Assembly (NCBI GenBank): GCA_964529795.1
Contig: CAZGXM010000102.1
Span: forward strand, 1-5,425
Reading direction: 5' to 3'
Length of the DNA stretch: 5,425 nucleotides
Origin: CAZGXM01 sp964529795
GTDB lineage: Bacteria > Bacillota > JADQBR01
Below the pieces are notes generated by a model. The model was not told where the DNA came from and searched no databases. It was given only the letters and a program-made list of their open reading frames with translations. Positions 1 through 4,192 of the stretch are shown here, piece by piece. Made by a program: the position numbers and the translations under genes. The first letter of the stretch is position 1. Every line of letters starts with the position of its first letter.

Positions 1-917
1 GTGCAGTAAATAAACTTGACAAAACTTTGGGAGGGGATCCCCTGGCCAATTTTCCAGAGGTCAGCATTGATTACATTCAACGCACACATGTACCCGCCCA
101 AGGTTGGACCATCCGCAATTAACAACGTTGGGGTATTGCCGCAGATATTTAAAGCACCCCGAATGGCATAAGCATGATCGATGATGTTGGAAGGGTGACT
201 GCCGCCCACACCCCCGTCTGACCTAGCAAAAAAGCCATCGGGCAGTGCTTCCAATCGATAGGCAGCCCGGTTGGAACTGTGCTGGATTTTAAATGAGTGC
301 TCAAAAAGATAGTTCATTCCCTCTTCAGTGACATAATCCGGTGCCGAGTTAGGTCCCGGTACAGCTCTCAAGCTTAATTCCTGAGAATATTGGGGTATCA
401 GGTCTTGTTTAACTCTTCTCCCGGTTAAACTGCTGAAATTTTGGGCAGGTTTGCCGAAGGTAATGGCATCATCCGGTTGCAGTTTCCGGCCTTCAAAACC
501 CCCGTAGCTGCCAAACAAGCAGGTAGATTTACTCCCTAAATACCGGGGAACGTCAATGCCCCCGGCTACAGCTAAATAGGCTCTAAAGCCAAATCCCCGG
601 AAATGACTGAACTTGATTACGTCTCCCTTGTTAACCAGTATGGATTCCCATAAGGGAATGGATTCATTGTTGAGTGTGGGGGCCATATCTATCCCCGTGA
701 CACTGATTACTTCGTCAGTCGCAAATTCCGCTTCAAAATATCCCCCCGCAATTTCCAGTCCTGCTTCACCGGGGCTATTGCCCACCAGTAAGTTGGCAAA
801 CCCCAAGGCAACATTATCCATAGCACCTGACGGGCCCATCCCCTTGCCCAAGTAACCCAAACGACCGGGCCAATCTTCCACAACAGTTTCAATGCCCCCG
901 TTGATTACCTTTAACAT
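1..917 (-). CDS. Biotin-dependent carboxyltransferase family protein (AHS2/PxpC-like, urea-carboxylase type), 3' end cut by window
   Basis: An open frame of 305 codons runs from the ATG at 917 to the window edge with no stop, so the C-terminus is missing. The start is set by a strong AAGGAGGG site 7 nt upstream. The N-terminus (GGIETVVEDWPGRLGYLG, then GPSGAMDN at about 28-35 and ANLLVGN at 41-47) is the classic opening of the allophanate hydrolase subunit 2 / carboxyltransferase C-D domain (PF02626 type). AYLAVAGGIDVPRYLGSKST (113-132) is the usual second block. The C-terminal part reads HSSNRAAYRL (213-222), ARSDGGVGGSHPSNI (231-245) and ADGPTLGGYMC (268-278). From memory this matches the carboxyltransferase of urea carboxylase better than KipA/PxpC, which has a GAIQVPPDGQPI-type stretch here. 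Expected role: half of a carboxyltransferase moving a carboxyl group between carboxybiotin and an amide or urea-like substrate, partnered with the upstream AHS1 protein (32-nt gap). The family call is firm; the substrate is unknown. Confidence 0.93.
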   Translation of the reverse strand, partial: MLKVINGGIETVVEDWPGRLGYLGKGMGPSGAMDNVALGFANLLVGNSPGEAGLEIAGGYFEAEFATDEVISVTGIDMAPTLNNESIPLWESILVNKGDVIKFSHFRGFGFRAYLAVAGGIDVPRYLGSKSTCLFGSYGGFEGRKLQPDDAITFGKPAQNFSSLTGRRVKQDLIPQYSQELSLRAVPGPNSAPDYVTEEGMNYLFEHSFKIQHSSNRAAYRLEALPDGFFARSDGGVGGSHPSNIIDHAYAIRGALNICGNTPTLLIADGPTLGGYMCALNVINADLWKIGQGIPSQSFVKFIYC

Positions 918-924
918 ATACTTA

Positions 925-932
925 CCCTCCTT
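925..932 (-). promoter_or_regulatory. Ribosome binding site of the AHS2-like gene
   Basis: AAGGAGGG lies 7 nt before the ATG at 917, in the 32-nt gap after the AHS1 stop. It decides the start of the AHS2-like gene, which has no other good upstream candidate. The block GGAGGGTAAGT (930-920) recurs exactly at 4168-4158. Confidence 0.85.
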
Positions 933-949
933 AACTCAGCGATTTGAGG

Positions 950-1936
950 CTACAGCCGCGGTGCCGTCCTGCTGCCTTCCTCCTGCTTTTTCTTCAATTC
1001 TTTTATTCCTCGCTGCACTGCCTCAGAGTTGTAAAACTCCAACCATTCCTTCACCACAATCTTGCCCGTGGTTATCTCGTACCGGTAGTCTGTTTTTTCA
1101 TGGACGTGACGGTAAATATCCAGGATTTCCTGTTCCGAAACCTCGTAAAACTTGATCCTGTCCGCCGGTCTGTAAAGAAAGGGACTGTCTTTAAAAAGCG
1201 GGTGTTTCTGGCTGAACTGGAATATTGGTATGGTTCTGCCAAACAACTGGTAGCCACCGCCGGTAGGTGTCGTATAGGTGAAAATACAGGGGCCCCCTAT
1301 CCCTACCGCTCCTTCCGGAGTCCATGTTCGCGGTGGGTTGTATTTGGGTACTACCAACGCGCACCTGGGGTCCATGGGCCAAAAGAAACCGTCGCCGGGC
1401 CAAAAACCTCCCCCGCTGTTATACCATTCCGTTTCCAGGATCATTCTCTTGGCATCAGCCACGGTAATACCGTTACACATGGCAATGTACTCCAGGTTAT
1501 ACCCGTCAATGACATTAGGTGCGTCCGGCCTGACTTCTTTGACGTATTTTTCCACCGCTTTTTTGGTTTCACTGTCTTCAAAGGCTATGGGCAGGGAAAT
1601 AAGACGTGATTCTACTTCAATATCGTCAATGGTTTTTAAAGTATCTTCTGCCTCCTTGATAGCCCCGGTCAGTTTTTCCACACTCAGTACTTCCGGGTTA
1701 AAATGAAACAAATTTGTCCTCAACCCGGGTACCGTTTCAATTAAACCTTCCAGCTGTTGGGACAAGATGATATCGTTAACAGCCAGCATTCTAAAGGAAT
1801 CCTGCAGGTTAGCCCTTTGTTCCCTGCCGTACTCCATTTGCAGGAAACCGTCTCCTGCCTGCCTGAACAGCACTTCCAGCCTGGTGTCGGTTGGCGGTAA
1901 AGTGTCCAAAATTACATCGTACCTGTTTGAAACCAT
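950..1936 (-). CDS. Stand-alone AHS1/PxpB-like carboxyltransferase-domain protein of urea-carboxylase type
   Basis: A 328-residue protein with ATG at 1936 and TAG at 950-952. Residues 27-90 (AGDGFLQMEYG ... PGLRTNLFHFNPE) match the N-terminal subdomain of the allophanate hydrolase subunit 1/KipI family (PF02682 type). Residues 113-265 carry blocks I recognise from the urea carboxylase carboxyltransferase: LPIAFEDSETKKAVEKY, VRPDAPN (135-141), DPR (189-191), PKYNPPRTWTPEGAVGIGG (197-215), GGGYQLFGRT (226-235) and PFLYRPADRIKFYEVSEQE (252-270). Ordinary PxpB/KipI is about 220-240 residues. The excess here is an insertion near 120-145 and a charged C-terminal tail (about 270-328) like the urea carboxylase linker that precedes its biotin carrier domain; no biotin-attachment MKM motif follows. 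The KipI-type LHxxxxY/GFxPGFxYL segment is replaced by ETEWYNSGGGFWPGDGFFW. It should pair with the AHS2-like product. Function is inferred as carboxyl transfer to an amide or urea-like substrate. Confidence 0.93.
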   Translation of the reverse strand: MVSNRYDVILDTLPPTDTRLEVLFRQAGDGFLQMEYGREQRANLQDSFRMLAVNDIILSQQLEGLIETVPGLRTNLFHFNPEVLSVEKLTGAIKEAEDTLKTIDDIEVESRLISLPIAFEDSETKKAVEKYVKEVRPDAPNVIDGYNLEYIAMCNGITVADAKRMILETEWYNSGGGFWPGDGFFWPMDPRCALVVPKYNPPRTWTPEGAVGIGGPCIFTYTTPTGGGYQLFGRTIPIFQFSQKHPLFKDSPFLYRPADRIKFYEVSEQEILDIYRHVHEKTDYRYEITTGKIVVKEWLEFYNSEAVQRGIKELKKKQEEGSRTAPRL

Positions 1937-2071
1937 TGCTCAATCCCCCCGTTTCTACGGATATGTTATGGTTCCCCACCCGCCGTCTTCAGTCGTGGGA
2001 CAACCCACTAAAATATATGGCAACATTACAAGTTATATGCCGCTTTTCACCCTGTACCCGTAATTATGAAA
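1937..2071. other. 135-nt intergenic gap with no convincing gene
   Basis: This stretch separates the transporter genes from the carboxyltransferase genes. On the minus strand it holds a 5-bp hairpin (GTGGG-TTGT-CCCAC, 1995-2008) not followed by a T-run, and the small hairpin next to the AHS1 ribosome binding site. A 23-codon open frame starts at an ATG near 2025 but has no ribosome binding site. AT-rich stretches such as CATATATTTTAG could form part of a promoter, but I see no well-spaced -35/-10 pair. It is several times longer than the other gaps (23-33 nt), so it could hold an internal promoter or a processing site. Confidence 0.5.
1944..1950 (-). promoter_or_regulatory. Atypical G-only ribosome binding site of the AHS1-like gene
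   Basis: GGGGGGA precedes the ATG at 1936 by 7 nt. It lacks the AGGAGG core seen before the other genes here. A small hairpin, CCGT-AGAA-ACGG, overlaps its 5' side. Translation may be weaker or structure-dependent, but this is only inferred. Confidence 0.5.
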
Positions 2072-2221
2072 TTATGAGTAGAGAGACTTTTGGGTTTCTT
2101 TATCTTTTCCGCCAAAGAAGTAATAACCCGCAATGGAACCGGTAACATATAACCAGCAGCCTGCCACAAGCACAATAGCACCCCAAAATATGGTTCCTAA
2201 TAAACCAGCGCTGTTTAACAT
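2072..2221 (-). CDS. Symporter small accessory protein (49 aa, one transmembrane helix)
   Basis: ATG at 2221 to TAA at 2072-2074 encodes 49 residues starting MLNSAGLLGTIFWG and ending KDKETQKSLYS. Residues 7-37 form one long hydrophobic, glycine- and aromatic-rich helix (IVLVAGCWLYVTG, then IAGYYFFGG). A short lysine-rich polar tail follows, fitting a single-pass inner-membrane protein. GGGAGG lies 8 nt upstream of the ATG. The gene follows the symporter stop by 33 nt on the same strand. Very small one-helix proteins directly after sodium:solute symporter genes are a known family (symporter small accessory protein) in Firmicutes and other bacteria. The position, size and GYYFFGG-type end fit it well. 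Its likely role is assembly, stability or activity of the adjacent transporter; that role is inferred. Confidence 0.87.
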   Translation of the reverse strand: MLNSAGLLGTIFWGAIVLVAGCWLYVTGSIAGYYFFGGKDKETQKSLYS

Positions 2222-2229
2222 TTGCCTAA

Positions 2230-2235
2230 CCTCCC
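2230..2235 (-). promoter_or_regulatory. Ribosome binding site supporting the 49-residue gene
   Basis: GGGAGG sits 8 nt before the ATG at 2221, inside the 33-nt gap after the symporter. It is the main non-homology evidence that this short frame is translated. Confidence 0.8.
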
Positions 2236-2254
2236 AAAATAAATTTTTTCACTT

Positions 2255-3706
2255 TTAACTTCCAAGCTTACGTACTTCTTTCAACGGCTCGAAGTCAAAG
2301 TTGTAATCCTGTATTGCGGAAAAAATACCTGTCAGTGCCAGCGCAACCCCTGCCGCCAGCAGCAAGGCCACCCCCAAACCAAGACCGGTCCAGAAATTCA
2401 CAGCCAAACCTACTGCCATACCTATTACAGAAGAAATAAAAGCGCCGTTGGGAGTTAACCTCTTGGAAAGCATGCCTACAATCATCACCGGCGCCGGTGC
2501 CGCCAGGAGGAGAGACATGAATAATAAGAGATTGAGCACGGAAAGCTTTTGTGCTGAAAGTATCGTCGCCACAATAGCCACCACCACGATACCCACTCTT
2601 GTAATCCATTGCAGCTTATCGTCCGTAGCCTTGGGATTGATGTACGCATGGTAAATATCCGTCACAAACAACGTGGACATTGCCAAAAAAGAGGATGCCG
2701 TGGTAGACGTAACCGCTGCAAATATCATCAGCAGGAACACAATCTGCACCCACCCGGGCAAATATTGCTGGACCATGGTCGGGTAAATATCTGATGCAAC
2801 CTTGACATCAATTCCCAGGGCCCAACCGGCAACCCCCACTACTCCGGCAGCAATGGGTATCATTGCCCACCAAAAGCCGGCAAGAGCATAGGACTTACGC
2901 AGGGTATTCGGGTTGGAAGCAAAAGTTTTCTGCCAATATTCCTGCTGAAGCCAAATACTCAGCAAACTCCAGGCCAATACGGGAACCAGGTAGTTCAACA
3001 AGGCATCACCCCTAAAAAAGTTAGCCATTTCCAACGCTCCCTCAGCAGCAACGCGGGCCTGAAATGCATCAAACACTGCTCCCAAGCCCCCAACTTTTGC
3101 AATAGTCCACGGAGCAAGCCACACCGCGGCTACCACTCCTACAAAGACCATGACAAAATCTGCAAGTATGCTTGACCACAAACCTGCACCCAAAATATAA
3201 AGCAACACAGCCGCAGACATTAATTTGGGTCCAACTACAAAGGGTACCTGCCCTGCTGTAAATGTTTCAATGGCAATACCCGCACCTACCAGCTGAATAA
3301 TAACCGTAATCATTGAAAAGGCAAATGAGCAGAGCATCCAGAAAACCTGGGTTTTGGAGTCAAATCTTGTGCGTACAAACTGATAAACAGTTGTCCCGTA
3401 AGGTAATATTTTCCGCATCCTTTGTGCTGCAAATCCAAACAGAGATAATCCAAAACCATACCCGATACCGTAAATCCAAATTCCCGACGCCCCAAAAGCA
3501 TAACCACCTTCGGCAGATGCCATCAATGTGGCCGACCAAAGGTAGGCCGCTACCACAGAAGTACAGATCAGTCCCCAATGGACGTTGCGGCCTGCAGCAA
3601 GGTACATGTCTGTATCATGAGCAGTCATGCGGTTTACAACCCAGCCCAAAGCAGCCAACCATGCTACCCAAATAATTAACAAAACCACTACCGTCGTAAT
3701 TGACAT
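2255..3706 (-). CDS. Sodium:solute symporter family transporter, Dur3-like
   Basis: A 483-residue membrane protein with ATG at 3706 preceded by GGGAGGG (3713-3719) at 6 nt. I count about 13 hydrophobic segments (roughly 3-25, 44-65, 72-92, 121-149, 159-177, 178-200, 236-254, 277-298, 317-345, 367-385, 387-411, 418-438, 441-463), the usual number for the sodium:solute symporter family with its LeuT-like fold. DTDMYLAAGRNVHWG (31-45) is the usual substrate-family opening. The block AAYLWSATLMASAEGGYAFG (53-72), then SGIWIYGIGYG, resembles the Dur3 urea symporter branch. AAVTSTTASSFLAMST (330-345) matches the helix whose Ser/Thr residues form the conserved sodium site. The short cytoplasmic-type tail ends FDFEPLKEVRKLGS. 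It starts 23 nt after the TIGR04076 gene and is followed by its small accessory protein. It probably imports the operon's substrate with sodium. A urea-like, ureide or lactam compound is plausible from context, but substrates in this family cannot be assigned from sequence alone. Confidence 0.94.
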   Translation of the reverse strand: MSITTVVVLLIIWVAWLAALGWVVNRMTAHDTDMYLAAGRNVHWGLICTSVVAAYLWSATLMASAEGGYAFGASGIWIYGIGYGFGLSLFGFAAQRMRKILPYGTTVYQFVRTRFDSKTQVFWMLCSFAFSMITVIIQLVGAGIAIETFTAGQVPFVVGPKLMSAAVLLYILGAGLWSSILADFVMVFVGVVAAVWLAPWTIAKVGGLGAVFDAFQARVAAEGALEMANFFRGDALLNYLVPVLAWSLLSIWLQQEYWQKTFASNPNTLRKSYALAGFWWAMIPIAAGVVGVAGWALGIDVKVASDIYPTMVQQYLPGWVQIVFLLMIFAAVTSTTASSFLAMSTLFVTDIYHAYINPKATDDKLQWITRVGIVVVAIVATILSAQKLSVLNLLLFMSLLLAAPAPVMIVGMLSKRLTPNGAFISSVIGMAVGLAVNFWTGLGLGVALLLAAGVALALTGIFSAIQDYNFDFEPLKEVRKLGS

Positions 3707-3729
3707 TTGTAACCCTCCCGAAGTTGAAT

Positions 3730-4050
3730 TTAACTACTCTGTATTTTTTGAATATTTTTCAAACGCTGAGTTTGATCAGCTTTATCAACCGCCAAATTAA
3801 AAATAACAGGTGCGCAATAATCAGGACACTGTACCGTTACCGGTTCGTTATACCCTAGTTCCTCTGCGGTGACGCCTTTACGCATGGCAAAAACAAAAGA
3901 ATAAATTGACATCATTGCGGTGGTACAAATGTTACTTGATTTTTCAGTATCGATTAAAGGTCCGTTGATATATATCTTGTCCCCGATTTTATAAAGGTCA
4001 CAGCGTGACTCAACTACCGTTATGACCACCGGATACTCTCTTTTTTCCAT
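3730..4050 (-). CDS. TIGR04076 family small protein
   Basis: A 106-residue protein starting MEKREYPVVITVVESRCDLY and ending NIQKIQSS. I chose the ATG at 4050 because GGAGGT lies 7 nt upstream and the family core begins right after it. The layout fits TIGR04076: a beta-strand opening (VVITVVES), a K-IGDKIYINGP turn (21-31), then ICTTAMMSIYSFVFAMRKG (41-59), and a C-terminal VTVQCPDYCAPVIFNL block (71-86). Cysteines are at 17, 42, 75 and 79, a spacing that could bind metal or be redox-active; this is an inference. The molecular role of the family is not known to me. It sits 23 nt upstream of the symporter, so it is probably co-translated with the transport genes. A longer in-frame form starting at the TTG at 4152 would add 34 residues with three more cysteines; see findings. 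Confidence 0.85.
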   Translation of the reverse strand: MEKREYPVVITVVESRCDLYKIGDKIYINGPLIDTEKSSNICTTAMMSIYSFVFAMRKGVTAEELGYNEPVTVQCPDYCAPVIFNLAVDKADQTQRLKNIQKIQSS

Positions 4051-4057
4051 AAAATTT

Positions 4058-4063
4058 ACCTCC
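4058..4063 (-). promoter_or_regulatory. Ribosome binding site choosing the ATG at 4050
   Basis: GGAGGT, 7 nt before the ATG at 4050, supports the 106-residue form of the TIGR04076 protein over the 140-residue form. Confidence 0.75.
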
Positions 4064-4106
4064 GTAAATTTTGCACGCTTGTAAAATTTGTTAATGTAGG
4101 GGGTGG

Positions 4107-4165
4107 GGGTAAGACACGGTCTGTTACATTCCCGGCACAGATGAGAGAGCAACAGACACTTACCC
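4107..4165 (-). promoter_or_regulatory. Long imperfect stem-loop in the leader before the TIGR04076 gene
   Basis: Read on the minus strand, GGGTAAG (4165-4159) pairs with CTTACCC (4113-4107), and GTCTGTT (4157-4151) pairs with AACAGAC (4125-4119). This gives 14 base pairs in two 7-bp blocks, separated by a 1-nt/5-nt asymmetric internal loop and closed by a 25-nt loop. The upstream arm overlaps the GGGAGGG ribosome-binding-like site at 4163-4169. It is followed by an A/C-rich stretch, not a T-run, so it is not a normal intrinsic terminator. It could shield that site, stabilise or process the mRNA between the hydrolase and transport genes, or bind a regulator. The pairing is seen directly; the role is inferred. 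Confidence 0.55.
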
Positions 4166-4169
4166 TCCC
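4163..4169 (-). promoter_or_regulatory. Second ribosome-binding-like site, 37 nt after the HyuB-like gene
   Basis: GGGAGGG lies 10 nt before a TTG (4152-4150) and 7 nt before a CTG (4155-4153). Both are in frame with the TIGR04076 protein. The block GGAGGGTAAGT (4168-4158) is identical to the one at the AHS2 gene start. It may mark an alternative start, a short leader peptide, or the relic of one. Confidence 0.4.
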
Positions 4170-4192
4170 GTTTTTCCCAATAAAACTCTCAG

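Noticed and set aside
613..855. 80-codon plus-strand frame
   Set aside because: Antisense shadow of the AHS2-like gene with no good ribosome binding site.
707..892. 61-codon minus-strand frame inside the AHS2-like gene
   Set aside because: A different frame of the real gene, which is open from 917 to the window edge with clear family motifs.
944..1609. 221-codon open frame on the plus strand
   Set aside because: It lies fully antisense to the AHS1-like gene, matches no family I recognise, and its low-complexity start reads as a frame shadow.
1995..2008. GTGGG-TTGT-CCCAC hairpin as a terminator
   Set aside because: Only 5 bp and not followed by a T-run on the minus strand; too weak for an intrinsic terminator.
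1954..2025. 23-codon minus-strand frame (MLPYILVGCPTTEDGG...) in the gap before the AHS1-like gene
   Set aside because: No ribosome binding site before its ATG, no recognised family, and short enough to occur by chance.
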